Source: SFLA01 sp045595165
Lineage (GTDB): Bacteria > Bacillota > Clostridia > Oscillospirales > CAG-382
Length of the DNA stretch: 64,000 nt
Direction: 5' to 3'
NCBI GenBank assembly: GCA_045595165.1
Contig: JAZNZY010000027.1
Span: forward strand, 12,349-76,348
Below the pieces are notes generated by a model that worked only from the letters and a program-made list of their open reading frames with translations, did not search any database and had not been told where the DNA came from. This document shows positions 41,889 through 50,842 of this stretch, piece after piece (position 1 is the first letter of the stretch; every line of letters begins with the position of its first letter). Both the position numbers and the translations under genes were made by a program.

Positions 41889-43538
41889 ATGATAAGATTT
41901 AAATGTATATCAGCGTTGGAAAAGTGCTTTTGGGATGAAAACATAGATGATAAGAAAGAGTACCTTTACGCAAGTGTACTTAAAAACGATAGGCTTTCTT
42001 TTCAGATATGCTTTGCCTCGGATGAAGAAATCCCCGGTGGAAAGCTTGTTTGTAACGCAGAAGTGAAATCAGAAATAAAAGATTACATAAAACTTTCAAC
42101 CGTTCACCACGTTCCATCTCTTATGCCGGTTTTCAGAGAATGGACTGATGATAATTATCTTCGCAAAGAACCGGGTTTGTATCCCGATCTGCTTATACCT
42201 CTGATCGATAACCCGAATATATACATTGTTTCCAAACAGTTAAATGCTTTGTGGGTGGATGTTGACGTTCCTTCCGATGCTGTAGGCGGTGCATATGATG
42301 TTACCGTTATATTCAAAAAGGCTGATGGCGAAGTGTTGGGGGAATGTTCTTTTACCGTTAAGATATGCAACACGGTATTGCCAAAGCAAAAGCTTATATA
42401 CACTCAATGGTTTCATAGCGATTGTCTTGCCAATTATTACAAGGTTGAAGTTTTCTCGGAAAAATACTGGGAAATTGTAAGAAACTTTATTCGTACAGCG
42501 GTTGAAAACGGTATTAATATGATATTGACTCCCGTTTTTACTCCTGCATTGGATACTGCAGTAGGTCACGAAAGATTAACTGTTCAGCTTGTCGGAATTG
42601 AAATTATTAACGGTGAATATTTGTTTGATTTTTCAAATCTTGAACGCTGGGTGGATATGTGCCTTGAAGAGGGGATAGAGTATTTTGAAATAGCACACTT
42701 TTTCACACAATGGGGTGCGGCTCATGCTCCTAAAATCATTGCGGAAATAGATGGAAAAATTAAAAAAATATTTAGTTGGGAAACAGATGCCTGCAGTGCT
42801 GAATACGTTGGATTTCTGAATGTGTTTATTAAAGAACTTCGTAGTTTCTTACGTCATAAAAACATTGAAGATAAGTGCGTTTTCCATATTTCCGATGAAC
42901 CCTCCGCCACACAGTTAGAAAGCTATAAGAATGCGAAAAATGCAGTTTCTGAATCCCTTTACGGTTGCAAGATCATAGATGCGCTTTCGAACTACGCGTT
43001 TTATTCTTCCGGTGTAGTTGATACCCCAGTAGTTGCAACGGATCATATACAGCCATTTATTGATAATAATGTTGATAATCTTTGGGCGTACTATTGCTGT
43101 GGTGAATGTGTAAAGGTTTCCAACAGATTCTTGTCAATGCCTTCTGCCCGCAACAGAATCATCGGTATTCAGATGTTCAGATACGGTATAAAAGGCTTTT
43201 TACATTGGGGTTATAACTTTTATAATAACCAGTATTCGATCGCTCCAATTGATCCGTACCGTACCACAGACGGTGAGTTCTTTGCTCCATCAGGAGATAC
43301 CTTCAGCGTTTATCCTGCGCCGGACGGAAAGGCTTACGAAACGATACACCTTGCTGTGTTTACACAAGCATTGCGTGATCTGCGTGCGTTTGAAGCACTT
43401 TCGGAGAAAATCGGCAGAGATGAAGTGAACAAAATAATTGATTCGAATGCAGGGTATATGATCACATTCGGTGAATATCCTCATAATGATGAATATATTT
43501 TAGAACTGCGAGAGCAGGTTAATAATATATTAGGTTAA
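41889..43538 (+). CDS. DUF4091 (GH123-like) protein
   Basis: A 549-residue protein with an N-terminal beta domain (about 1-165) and a barrel-like catalytic region. Markers include HISDEPSATQLESYKNA, FLHWGYNFYNNQYS and the DUF4091 stretch GEFFAPSGDTFSVYPAPDGK. The acidic pair in SDEP is a candidate active site. Related families act on N-acetylhexosamine glycans (GH123-type), but activity here is inferred. No signal peptide is seen, so it is probably cytoplasmic. The ATG at 41889 follows GAGGT by 6 bases. Probably cotranscribed with the deaminase. Confidence 0.8.
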   Translation: MIRFKCISALEKCFWDENIDDKKEYLYASVLKNDRLSFQICFASDEEIPGGKLVCNAEVKSEIKDYIKLSTVHHVPSLMPVFREWTDDNYLRKEPGLYPDLLIPLIDNPNIYIVSKQLNALWVDVDVPSDAVGGAYDVTVIFKKADGEVLGECSFTVKICNTVLPKQKLIYTQWFHSDCLANYYKVEVFSEKYWEIVRNFIRTAVENGINMILTPVFTPALDTAVGHERLTVQLVGIEIINGEYLFDFSNLERWVDMCLEEGIEYFEIAHFFTQWGAAHAPKIIAEIDGKIKKIFSWETDACSAEYVGFLNVFIKELRSFLRHKNIEDKCVFHISDEPSATQLESYKNAKNAVSESLYGCKIIDALSNYAFYSSGVVDTPVVATDHIQPFIDNNVDNLWAYYCCGECVKVSNRFLSMPSARNRIIGIQMFRYGIKGFLHWGYNFYNNQYSIAPIDPYRTTDGEFFAPSGDTFSVYPAPDGKAYETIHLAVFTQALRDLRAFEALSEKIGRDEVNKIIDSNAGYMITFGEYPHNDEYILELREQVNNILG

Positions 43539-43543
43539 ATTTC

Positions 43544-43573
43544 AAATCCCTCCAACAGCATTGGAGGGATTTT
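43544..43573. terminator. Bidirectional terminator between the DUF4091 gene and the convergent gene
   Basis: A 12-bp stem (43544-43555 with 43561-43572), loop CAGCA and flanking A/T runs on both sides. Confidence 0.85.
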
Positions 43574-43582
43574 GGCATATAT

Positions 43583-44578
43583 TCAGTTGTTTGTCATTGG
43601 AATATTACGGAAAGGGCTAAGAATTGTCGGTATTATATCGTCATCCAAATCTCCGCTGAACAACGAAATATAAGTCTTTGGATCCCAAATAACGGTCATT
43701 GTTATTGACAACACCGTGTTTCCATCTTCTTCGCAAACGTTGAATTCCCATCCGTAGTGATCACATATCACGTTAATCAAAAGCAAATTGAGATATTGTG
43801 CGCCGTATTCGCACAGTGTGTCTAGCTTTTCTTTGTCTGTATATACGTCGGCAATGTTCTTTGCAAAACCGGTGCCGTTGCAATACATTTTTACGGTCGT
43901 GTCGGTTTTCTGCAAATGTCTGGATATAAATATTTCGTCAAGTCCGGGGACATACGAGATCAGACAAACCGCCATTGCAGATAAAGCCATATAAAAATCG
44001 TGGAAATTCAGATCCGCATAAATTCGGATATCATCATGTAAATAATTCACCTTAATACCTGCCAGCGCACAAGTGGCTTGCTTAGCGAATTTATCAAGAA
44101 GTGCAGACGTTTCGGGTCTTTCAAGCCCTTCGACATAAAGTCCTTCAAACAGTCCTGCAAGTCTGTCCATTCGCTTCGCGGTTATATGCGGATAAGGCTC
44201 GGGAGAATCGGGTATAGAGGATGCAACGGCAGCTGTACTTGCATAACGAACATCAAAAAGCTCGCTGATACGCTTGTGGGCCGCGGCGTTAAATCTACTT
44301 ATTCTGAATATATAACAATCGTCTTTCCTTCGGCAGAAACCGCAAGTGGGCTCGTCAAGTAAAAATGTAAGGTACATAGATTCGCCGGGCTTCATACGTT
44401 TAAGACGGCTGAATTCTTGTTTTGTAATATAATATCTTATAGAAGCACCTTTTCTTATGGAAAAGACCATATGGTCTGTAACTTTGTTTTTCCAGACTAT
44501 CTTCAGCGATTCGTCCGTAATTACGGAAGGAGTGTCGAGATTAGCAAAATAAGGCGCGTATTTTTCGGGTATCTGCAT
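43583..44578 (-). CDS. Unknown protein with PAS-like N-terminus and ATPase-like C-terminus
   Basis: A 331-residue protein not assigned to a named family. The first 125 residues look like a PAS domain (ANLDTPSVITDESLKIVWKN). Residues about 80-90 contain CGFCRRKDDC, a possible metal or redox site. The C-terminal part, with NLLLINVICDHYGWEF and EDGNTVLSITM, resembles the end of a GHKL histidine-kinase ATPase domain, but I see no clear phospho-acceptor histidine box or G1/G2 glycines. It may be a degenerate sensor kinase. No partner regulator gene is adjacent. It lies downstream of msmX beyond a terminator. Confidence 0.6.
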   Translation of the reverse strand: MQIPEKYAPYFANLDTPSVITDESLKIVWKNKVTDHMVFSIRKGASIRYYITKQEFSRLKRMKPGESMYLTFLLDEPTCGFCRRKDDCYIFRISRFNAAAHKRISELFDVRYASTAAVASSIPDSPEPYPHITAKRMDRLAGLFEGLYVEGLERPETSALLDKFAKQATCALAGIKVNYLHDDIRIYADLNFHDFYMALSAMAVCLISYVPGLDEIFISRHLQKTDTTVKMYCNGTGFAKNIADVYTDKEKLDTLCEYGAQYLNLLLINVICDHYGWEFNVCEEDGNTVLSITMTVIWDPKTYISLFSGDLDDDIIPTILSPFRNIPMTNN

Positions 44579-44602
44579 AAATGTCCTGCCTTTATAGAAA
44601 TT

Positions 44603-44627
44603 AAAAGCGGCTCCTAAAGGAGCCGCT
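44603..44627 (-). terminator. Terminator of the msmX-type ATPase gene
   Basis: A 9-bp G/C-rich stem (44606-44614 with 44619-44627), 4-base loop, followed on the minus strand by TTTTAATTTC. Confidence 0.88.
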
Positions 44628-44640
44628 ATGTATAGTTATA

Positions 44641-45756
44641 TTAGTGAGTGATAACTCTTTCGGTATCCTTATCAAAGAAATGCATATGAGTTGTATCAAC
44701 TGCAACCTTGATGGTATCGCCGGGTTTAGCCTGAGAACGGCTGGAAACACGGGAAATAACGTTGGTTTCTTCACCAATCTTAAGGTAAAGATAAATCTCT
44801 GCGCCCATAAGTTCGGTAAATTCAACGTATGCATCAATGATAGAATCAGAGAACTTTTCAAGATAGATAGGCTCGTCGTGAATAAGTTCGGGACGGAGAG
44901 CAGCAATAACTTCCTTGCCAATATATTCCTGAAGTGCGGGAACGCTTGCTTTGTCTTCGGGAATCTTGAATTCAGAATCTTCGAAGTCAAAGTAGAGACC
45001 GTCATCCTTCTTAACGATCTTACCGTTAATGAAGTTCATCTGAGGAGTTCCAATGAAGCCTGCAACGAAGATGTTAACGGGCTTGTCATAGAGGTTCTGA
45101 GGAGTATCAACCTGCTGGATAACGCCGTCCTTCATAACAACGATTCTGGTAGCCATGGTCATAGCTTCTACCTGGTCGTGGGTAACGTAGATGAAGGTGG
45201 TCTGGAGTCTCTGGTGAATCTTGGTAAGCTCAGTTCTCATTGCTGCACGGAGCTTAGCGTCCAAGTTGGAAAGAGGTTCGTCGAGAAGGAATACTTTAGG
45301 CTCACGAACTATACAACGACCGAGAGCAACACGCTGTTTCTGACCGCCGGACAAAGCCTTAGGCTTTCTGTCGAGAAGGTGGCTTATATCGAGGATACGT
45401 GCAGCTTCCTCAACTCTCTTTTTGATCTCTTCTTTTCTAACCTTACGAAGCTTAAGACCAAATGCCATATTTTCAAATACGGACATATGGGGGTACAGAG
45501 CGTAGTTCTGGAAAACCATCGCGATATCTCTGTCCTTAGGAGCTACGTCGTTAACCAACTTGTTATCGATGAAAAGCTCGCCTTCGGTAATTTCTTCAAG
45601 ACCTGCGATCATACGGAGGGTAGTGGTTTTACCGCAACCGGAAGGACCAACAAGAATGATGAATTCCTTATCTTTGATTTCGAGAGAGAAATCGTTTACA
45701 GCGGTAACTCCGCCGGGATATCTCTTGTAAATATGCTTAAATAATACGCTTGCCAT
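44641..45756 (-). CDS. msmX: Multi-sugar ABC transporter ATPase (MsmX/UgpC type)
   Basis: A 371-residue ATPase of the carbohydrate-uptake class. Walker A GPSGCGKTTTLRM, FQNYALYPHMSV, signature ALSGGQKQRVALGR, Walker B VFLLDEPLSNLD and THDQVEAMTMATR. The C-terminal 130 residues form the MalK-type regulatory OB domain, ending HMHFFDKDTERVITH. No permease or binding protein is adjacent. Orphan MsmX-type ATPases in Firmicutes power several sugar transporters encoded elsewhere, and that is the likely role. It is monocistronic, with its own promoter, a good ribosome site (AGGAGG) and a terminator. Codon bias suggests high expression. Confidence 0.92.
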   Translation of the reverse strand: MASVLFKHIYKRYPGGVTAVNDFSLEIKDKEFIILVGPSGCGKTTTLRMIAGLEEITEGELFIDNKLVNDVAPKDRDIAMVFQNYALYPHMSVFENMAFGLKLRKVRKEEIKKRVEEAARILDISHLLDRKPKALSGGQKQRVALGRCIVREPKVFLLDEPLSNLDAKLRAAMRTELTKIHQRLQTTFIYVTHDQVEAMTMATRIVVMKDGVIQQVDTPQNLYDKPVNIFVAGFIGTPQMNFINGKIVKKDDGLYFDFEDSEFKIPEDKASVPALQEYIGKEVIAALRPELIHDEPIYLEKFSDSIIDAYVEFTELMGAEIYLYLKIGEETNVISRVSSRSQAKPGDTIKVAVDTTHMHFFDKDTERVITH

Positions 45757-45803
45757 TTAGAACCTCCTGAGGGTGGCATTTTGCCTCTTTAATTTCTTTT
45801 GAT

Positions 45804-45832
45804 ATGATACCAAAAAAATACGAAATATGTAA
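45804..45832 (-). promoter_or_regulatory. Extended -10 promoter of msmX
   Basis: On the minus strand: TTACAT (45832-45827), a 17-base spacer and TATCAT (45809-45804) preceded by TGG (extended -10). Confidence 0.7.
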
Positions 45833-45903
45833 GTGTTTAAATACCCAAAATTTTAACTCTCGCTTTATACATTTTGCATAATAGTTGTAATCAAAACGGC
45901 AAA

Positions 45904-46626
45904 TTAACGTTCGATTGCAGCTTTTAGACGGAGAATTTCTTCATCTTCAAGAAACCTCCAATCACCTTCCTCGAGATCGTCACAGCGGATGCCGGCGAAA
46001 TCTATCCGACACAGTTCTCGCACCTGATTGTGTAAGGCAAGAAAGATTCGTTTTATTAAATGAAACTTTCCTTCATATACTTGTATGTCGGAAATACAGG
46101 TATCGATAATAGAAATATTTGCCGGCAAAGCAATTTCGTTATCATCCAATTCAATACCTTTTGCAGCCTTTTCAACGTCCTCTTGTGAAACGGGAAACTT
46201 AGTTGTGGCACGGTATGTTTTCATAACTTTGCTTTTTGGTGACAGAAGTTTGTGAGATAAAGTGCCATCGTTTGTTATGATCAAAACACCGGTGGTATTC
46301 ATATCCAGTCTTCCTACCGTAAATAAGCCCAAATTCAGGTATTGCTTTGGAAGAAGCTCGAATACTGTGGGATATCTTCCGTCCTCGGCTGCGCATACGT
46401 AGCCTTGCGGCTTGTTGAGCAGAATATACATATATTTGCTATATACTATTTCTTCTCCGTCAAGGCACAGTATGTCACGGTCAGTTATTTTTCTGTCGGC
46501 AGATTTCTCGGTTTCACCGTTAACGGTTATTCTTCCGTTGCGCGCGGCACGAGCACAGTCGCGCCGTGACATCAATCCCATTGAAGAAATTATTTTATCA
46601 ATTCTTTCGTTATAAACATCAGACAT
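45904..46626 (-). CDS. rsuA: 16S rRNA pseudouridine synthase, RsuA family
   Basis: A 240-residue enzyme. The N-terminal S4 RNA-binding domain is ERIDKIISSMGLMSRRDCA and GRITVNGE. The catalytic aspartate is in TVGRLDMNTTGVLIITNDG. EGKFHLIKRIF is the family C-terminal motif. RsuA modifies U516 of 16S rRNA; the RluE/RluF relatives cannot be fully excluded. The DUF4830 gene ends 6 bases upstream. Confidence 0.9.
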   Translation of the reverse strand: MSDVYNERIDKIISSMGLMSRRDCARAARNGRITVNGETEKSADRKITDRDILCLDGEEIVYSKYMYILLNKPQGYVCAAEDGRYPTVFELLPKQYLNLGLFTVGRLDMNTTGVLIITNDGTLSHKLLSPKSKVMKTYRATTKFPVSQEDVEKAAKGIELDDNEIALPANISIIDTCISDIQVYEGKFHLIKRIFLALHNQVRELCRIDFAGIRCDDLEEGDWRFLEDEEILRLKAAIER

Positions 46627-46632
46627 TTATGT

Positions 46633-47109
46633 TTACCGTCCTTTTTCGAAGCCGTGAACGAAACCGTTACTATCAATTCCGCAGATATCTCCGGCTATTA
46701 TCTTGTTTTTATACACAATAATGGAAGCAAGCACTGTACCTTCGTAGTTTTCGTAATTGGTGATGCGATATGTGTAACGAGTTGCAGTCTTTCCTCTGTA
46801 TTTTCTGAGATTTAATCCTTGAGAACGTTGAATATCGTTGTATTTTATATACACATTGTCAAATTCCGTTGGGATTTCCACCTCTTCTACTTCTACCGGG
46901 GTAGGTTCTACTTCGTATCCAAATCCCTTTAAGAACTGAATACGGTCTTCCTCTGTTTTTATTCCCGAATAATTTGTGCTTGCCGCCGCAACCAAAGTCG
47001 CGGAATCGTATTCGGGAATAACGGTAACTACGGTAACGAGAACGGCGGCAGAGAGTAGAAGCGCCGCAAAGAATTTTATGTTTGTTGCTTTTAGGGTGTA
47101 AATAAACAT
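46633..47109 (-). CDS. DUF4830-type membrane-anchored protein
   Basis: A 158-residue protein with one N-terminal transmembrane helix (about residues 12-33) and an extracytoplasmic domain. IQFLKGFGYEVEPTPVEVEE, IPTEFDNVYIKYNDIQRSQG and GDICGIDSNGFVHGF fit the clostridial DUF4830 family as I recall it. Function unknown. It lies between the ABC-F gene (54 bases upstream) and rsuA. Confidence 0.75.
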   Translation of the reverse strand: MFIYTLKATNIKFFAALLLSAAVLVTVVTVIPEYDSATLVAAASTNYSGIKTEEDRIQFLKGFGYEVEPTPVEVEEVEIPTEFDNVYIKYNDIQRSQGLNLRKYRGKTATRYTYRITNYENYEGTVLASIIVYKNKIIAGDICGIDSNGFVHGFEKGR

Positions 47110-47163
47110 AACTATGCTCCTTAATATAAATATTCCTTACATTTTATTAAGAAGCCGTTTTAA

Positions 47164-49071
47164 TTATTCGGAATAATTACTATATTCTTCCTCAAGTGCG
47201 AACTGTTCTTCCAATATTGCAAACTGTTCATTTTCGAGTGCAGTTCTTTTTTCGTAAATTTCAGCCAGCAATTCATAATCAGTGGCGTTGTTTTGCTCTT
47301 GTTCGTGTAATGACTTGAGCTCAAGCTCTATGTCTTCATTTCGTTTTGCTATCTGAGTAAGCCTGCGTTCGATGGAACGCTTTCTGTTCTTGTCTTTTTT
47401 CAGTTGCTCGAAATTCTGCTTGTTTTCAGATACATTAGCTGCAGAAACGGTTGCGGTATTGGCTTCCGCCGCAGTTTTTCTTGAAATATACTCGTTGTAA
47501 CCGCATTTGTAAATCGAAAAGCTTCCGTCGGAAGAGAGCTCCAGTATTCTGTCTGCCAAAGCGGAGATGAAATATCTGTCGTGAGATACCGCAATGACTG
47601 TGCCTTCGTATTCTTTTAATGCGTTTTCCAGCATTTCTTTAGAGTTCATATCAAGATGGTTGGTGGGCTCATCGAGCACAAGAAGTGAAACCCCTGTCAT
47701 TATCATTTTGCAAATGGATAATCTCGCCCTCTCGCCGCCGCTTAATACAGAGATACTCTTGAATACGTCATCGCCGATAAAACCGAATCTGGCAAGCGCA
47801 GACCTTACTTGTGTGGCAGTAAGGTTGGTGTATTCGCTCCAAAGTTCTTCAAGTACAGTTGAAGAGTCATCAAGTAGCTGCTGCTCCTGATCGTAATACC
47901 CGATCTTTTGGTTGTATCCCAACTCGAAAATGCCGTTATCTGCACGTTCTCTGCCGGTAAGTATTTTAATAAGTGTGGATTTTCCGGTACCGTTTTTGCC
48001 TAACACGAACAGTCTGTCGCCGTGCTTTGCTTCAAAAGACAGATTGGAGAAAAGCTTGTGACCGGGAAAACTTTTTGAAAGATTGCGCACTGACAAAACG
48101 TCAAAGCCCTTGGCGTTTGTTGACGTTAAAGTAAAGCTTATGGACTTAGGCTTGTCCTGCGGTCTTTCGATCTTAACCATTCGGTCGATAGCCTTTTGAC
48201 GGCTTTCCGCGGCAATTATATTCTTTTCTCTGTTCCATCGGTGTTGCTGTTCTATAAACGCCTCCAGACGCTTTATTTCCTTCTGCTGCAAAAGATAAGC
48301 TTTCATTTGATCTTCCCGGAGCTTATCTTTTTTCTCGCGGAAAATCGAATATGAGCCGTCATAAATGGCGGAAACGCCGTTTTCAAGCTCAAGCGTGCGG
48401 TTGGTCACCCTGTCAAGAAAATATCTGTCATGGGAAACGATGAGAAAAGTCTTTTTTGATTGCTTAACGTACCCTTCAAGCCATTCAATGGCGGGAATAT
48501 CAAGATGGTTTGTAGGTTCGTCCAGCAGTATTATATCCGGCTCCCGCAAAAGCAGGTTAACGAGATTAAGACGTGTTTTCTGCCCGCCGCTGAGTAATCT
48601 TGCGGGACGTGAAAGCTCTTCTCCCGCAAAACCGAATCTGCCCAGCATTGCGGTGGCGCGTTGCTTGTAATCGTATCCGCCCATTGCGGAAAAACGGTCC
48701 GATAGGGAAGAGTACTCTTTTATAACGTGTTCTTCGCCGCCTGAAAGCTTTGAAGAAAGGGAGTCAAGCTGCCGCTCTGTTTCAATGAGTTTTGAAAACG
48801 CAGAAAGCGCATACTCGTATATTGTTTCTTCGCCGAAATCGTTTTCCGTCTGCTGGCGAAGAATACCGATAGTGGTATCTTTAGAAACATATACGTTTCC
48901 TGAAGTAGGGGTAAGCGTACCGCAGATTATGGATAACAAAGATGTTTTTCCTGCTCCGTTAACGCCTGCAACGCCGATCTTATCACCCTTATTAACGGTG
49001 AAAGAAACGGATGTTAAAATATCTGTAATGCCGTATGACAACTTTATATCTCTGACATCAAGAACAGCCAT
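47164..49071 (-). CDS. ABC-F family ATPase
   Basis: A 635-residue soluble protein with two ABC modules and no membrane domain. Module 1: GVNGAGKTSLLSI, LLSGGQKTRLNLV, ILLDEPTNHLDI. Module 2: GKNGTGKSTLIKIL, VLSGGERARLSI, LVLDEPTNHLDM. The linker between them (about residues 240-310) is charged and helical. The C-terminal end (about 545-635) is coiled coil. ABC-F proteins bind the ribosomal E site and act in translation or antibiotic protection; YdiF-like housekeeping is the likeliest role. The linker is not long enough to point clearly to a resistance type. A small membrane gene ends 9 bases upstream. Confidence 0.92.
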   Translation of the reverse strand: MAVLDVRDIKLSYGITDILTSVSFTVNKGDKIGVAGVNGAGKTSLLSIICGTLTPTSGNVYVSKDTTIGILRQQTENDFGEETIYEYALSAFSKLIETERQLDSLSSKLSGGEEHVIKEYSSLSDRFSAMGGYDYKQRATAMLGRFGFAGEELSRPARLLSGGQKTRLNLVNLLLREPDIILLDEPTNHLDIPAIEWLEGYVKQSKKTFLIVSHDRYFLDRVTNRTLELENGVSAIYDGSYSIFREKKDKLREDQMKAYLLQQKEIKRLEAFIEQQHRWNREKNIIAAESRQKAIDRMVKIERPQDKPKSISFTLTSTNAKGFDVLSVRNLSKSFPGHKLFSNLSFEAKHGDRLFVLGKNGTGKSTLIKILTGRERADNGIFELGYNQKIGYYDQEQQLLDDSSTVLEELWSEYTNLTATQVRSALARFGFIGDDVFKSISVLSGGERARLSICKMIMTGVSLLVLDEPTNHLDMNSKEMLENALKEYEGTVIAVSHDRYFISALADRILELSSDGSFSIYKCGYNEYISRKTAAEANTATVSAANVSENKQNFEQLKKDKNRKRSIERRLTQIAKRNEDIELELKSLHEQEQNNATDYELLAEIYEKRTALENEQFAILEEQFALEEEYSNYSE

Positions 49072-49080
49072 GAGTATCTC

Positions 49081-49395
49081 CTAATTAAAAATGAAAATGT
49101 TAGAAAGAATTATAAATAACAACGATACCCCTAAAAGGGAAACGTTTGTAATAAAGAGGCTTTTGTTAAACTTTTTGATAAACGCAACAATAGTGTATAT
49201 TATTCCGGTCAACAAGGCGGGAAACGTAAGTAATTGAAACAGCCAGAAATACAGAACGAACATCTCATATTGTGTTCCGACACCCAAGTTTATCTGTTCA
49301 ATCATAATAGGGACAAAAACAAAAAGATTCAATAAAAATGCGTAAAGCAGTAAAACAAGCGTAATTATATCAAACGCGTTTGGTTTTCTTTTCAT
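49081..49395 (-). CDS. Small membrane protein of unknown function
   Basis: A 104-residue protein with three predicted membrane segments (about residues 9-30, 45-70 and 80-101), beginning MKRKPNAFDIITLVLLLYAF and ending NIFIFN. No family recognised. The ATG lies 10 bases after GAGG. It is directly preceded by a consensus promoter and followed after 9 bases by the ABC-F gene, so the two form an operon. Confidence 0.65.
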   Translation of the reverse strand: MKRKPNAFDIITLVLLLYAFLLNLFVFVPIMIEQINLGVGTQYEMFVLYFWLFQLLTFPALLTGIIYTIVAFIKKFNKSLFITNVSLLGVSLLFIILSNIFIFN

Positions 49396-49428
49396 ATTGA
49401 AGCCTCGTTTGTGAGTTGAGTTTTTTAT

Positions 49429-49457
49429 ATCTTATCATATTTAACTGTATTTGTCAA
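49429..49457 (-). promoter_or_regulatory. Promoter of the small membrane protein-ABC-F operon
   Basis: On the minus strand: TTGACA (49457-49452), a 17-base spacer and TAAGAT (49434-49429), 33 bases before the ATG. Confidence 0.82.
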
Positions 49458-49493
49458 AAGGAAAAGGAAAGTATCACATATCGGTTGAAAATT

Positions 49494-50042
49494 ATGTCTT
49501 TTTATGATATCATCACAAAAAGTCGATTGAGCGGATCGGGAGTTACTGCGAATAAGCTGGCGGAAAGCAATACTGTAACTGCAGTTGAGCCAAACGAACA
49601 ATTATTGATTCACAGAGTACTTACCAATGAATACTACCAGCTTTGCGGCAGTGTCGATAAATTGAAAGATATGAATTCGTATTCGTTCGATGTAATCGTT
49701 TGTCATAATGTGCTTGAGTACATGGAACCGCGCACAGAACTGCTACGTGAATTTCACCGCTTGCTTAAGCCCGGCGGTGCTCTGTCGATCGTTAAGCATA
49801 ACAAATTTGGTAAGATAATGCAAAAGGTGGTTTTTGAATACAATACGGAAGAGGCAAAGGCTCTTTTGCGCGGTGAGAATATTGAATCTGCAAATTTCGG
49901 CGAAATAAACGAGTATTCCACGGAAGATCTCATAAGATATTGCGAAAATCTGTTTACTCTTGAAGCAATACTTGGAGTACGTTTTGCATTAGAGTTAGGC
50001 ATTAAATTTTCGAAAAAAGAGATTTTATCATTAGTAAAATGA
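49494..50042 (+). CDS. Compact SAM-dependent methyltransferase-like protein
   Basis: A 182-residue class I methyltransferase-like protein. FDVIVCHNVLEYM and LLREFHRLLKPGGALSIVKHN are motifs IV-VI of the family. Motif I is abbreviated: KSRLSGSGVTANKLAES leads directly into VTAVEPNEQLL, and the usual 40-60-residue N-terminal helix region is missing. The start is uncertain: the ATG at 49494 has no close ribosome site, and an earlier in-frame start at 49416 adds a hydrophobic segment overlapping the divergent promoter. SAM binding may be impaired. It ends at a shared terminator with hpt. Confidence 0.65.
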   Translation: MSFYDIITKSRLSGSGVTANKLAESNTVTAVEPNEQLLIHRVLTNEYYQLCGSVDKLKDMNSYSFDVIVCHNVLEYMEPRTELLREFHRLLKPGGALSIVKHNKFGKIMQKVVFEYNTEEAKALLRGENIESANFGEINEYSTEDLIRYCENLFTLEAILGVRFALELGIKFSKKEILSLVK

Positions 50043-50045
50043 AAC

Positions 50046-50083
50046 ACAGCACGGGACTTAAAGCGAACCGTGCTGTAATTTTT
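50046..50083. terminator. Bidirectional terminator between the methyltransferase gene and hpt
   Basis: A 9-bp stem (50046-50054 with 50068-50076), 13-base loop, followed by AATTTTTTG on the plus strand and a weaker T-rich stretch on the minus strand. Confidence 0.75.
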
Positions 50084-50091
50084 TGTATATT

Positions 50092-50640
50092 TTATTTTTC
50101 GTAAACTTCTCTCTTTAATACGCCGATATAGGGGAGGTTACGGTAATCTTCTGCGTAATCAAGTCCGTAGCCGACAACGAATTCATCGGGAATACTAAAG
50201 CAGCTGTAATCCGCATAGATGTCTGCTTTTCTGCGTGCGGGCTTATCAAGCAGGGTAGCGATCTTGAAAGAACGGGGTTTTCTTATGGAAAGCCATTCTC
50301 TGATGTATGAAAGGGTTGCGCCGCTGTCAAGAATATCTTCGACGATAAGCAGATCGTAATTTTCGATAGGCTTATTAAGGTCGAGTATGATACGAACCTG
50401 ACCGCTGGATACCGTACCGTTGCCGTATGAAGAAACGCTCATAAAGTCTATTTTTGCGTTGATGGTAAGATAACGCATAAGGTCTGCCATAAAGGGCATA
50501 GAGCCTTTGAGGATGCCTACAAGAAGCAATTGCTTTCCTGCGTAATCCTTTGAAATCTGCTCTGCGATTTCGCGTACTTTGTTCTGAATTTGTTCTTCTG
50601 TGAGAAGGATATGGTCTATATTTTGCTCAAGCTCGTGCAT
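50092..50640 (-). CDS. hpt: Hypoxanthine phosphoribosyltransferase
   Basis: A 182-residue purine-salvage enzyme forming IMP and GMP from PRPP. LLVGILKGSMPFMADLMR, the flexible-loop region DFMSVSSYGNGTVSSG, the PRPP motif LLIVEDILDSGATL and VVGYGLDYAEDYRNLPYIG are all present. In Bacillus it lies between tilS and ftsH, but here it is a separate monocistronic gene. GAGG-type ribosome site is weak (GGCGGTAATT). Confidence 0.95.
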   Translation of the reverse strand: MHELEQNIDHILLTEEQIQNKVREIAEQISKDYAGKQLLLVGILKGSMPFMADLMRYLTINAKIDFMSVSSYGNGTVSSGQVRIILDLNKPIENYDLLIVEDILDSGATLSYIREWLSIRKPRSFKIATLLDKPARRKADIYADYSCFSIPDEFVVGYGLDYAEDYRNLPYIGVLKREVYEK

Positions 50641-50672
50641 TGTTAATTACCGCCTTGTGAATATTTTACAAC

Positions 50673-50701
50673 ATATTACCATATCTTTTGGTTTTAGACA
50701 A
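50673..50701 (-). promoter_or_regulatory. Extended -10 promoter of hpt
   Basis: On the minus strand: TTGTCT (50701-50696), a 17-base spacer and TAATAT (50678-50673) preceded by TGG. Confidence 0.72.
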
Positions 50702-50741
50702 GTGTTTTTTACAAAAAATACAATATATTGTAAAAATTGTA

Positions 50742-50770
50742 TTGATTTTTTTGCTCATCTGGTGTATTAT
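50742..50770 (+). promoter_or_regulatory. Promoter of the oxaloacetate decarboxylase operon
   Basis: TTGATT (50742-50747), a 17-base spacer and TATTAT (50765-50770). The leader to the TTG start at 50843 is about 65 bases. Confidence 0.7.
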
Positions 50771-50842
50771 AAAATCATAAATAAAATGGGATAGAATGGG
50801 AAAGAGAAATGCCGTTCTGTCCGGAAGGGAAGTGTACGTATC

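Noticed and set aside
44644..45744. A 366-codon open frame antisense to msmX
   Set aside because: Again a codon-bias shadow; the minus-strand ATPase has all ABC motifs, a promoter and a terminator.
47164..49071. ABC-F protein as an antibiotic-resistance determinant
   Set aside because: The interdomain linker is not clearly extended and the context is housekeeping, so a YdiF-like role is more likely.
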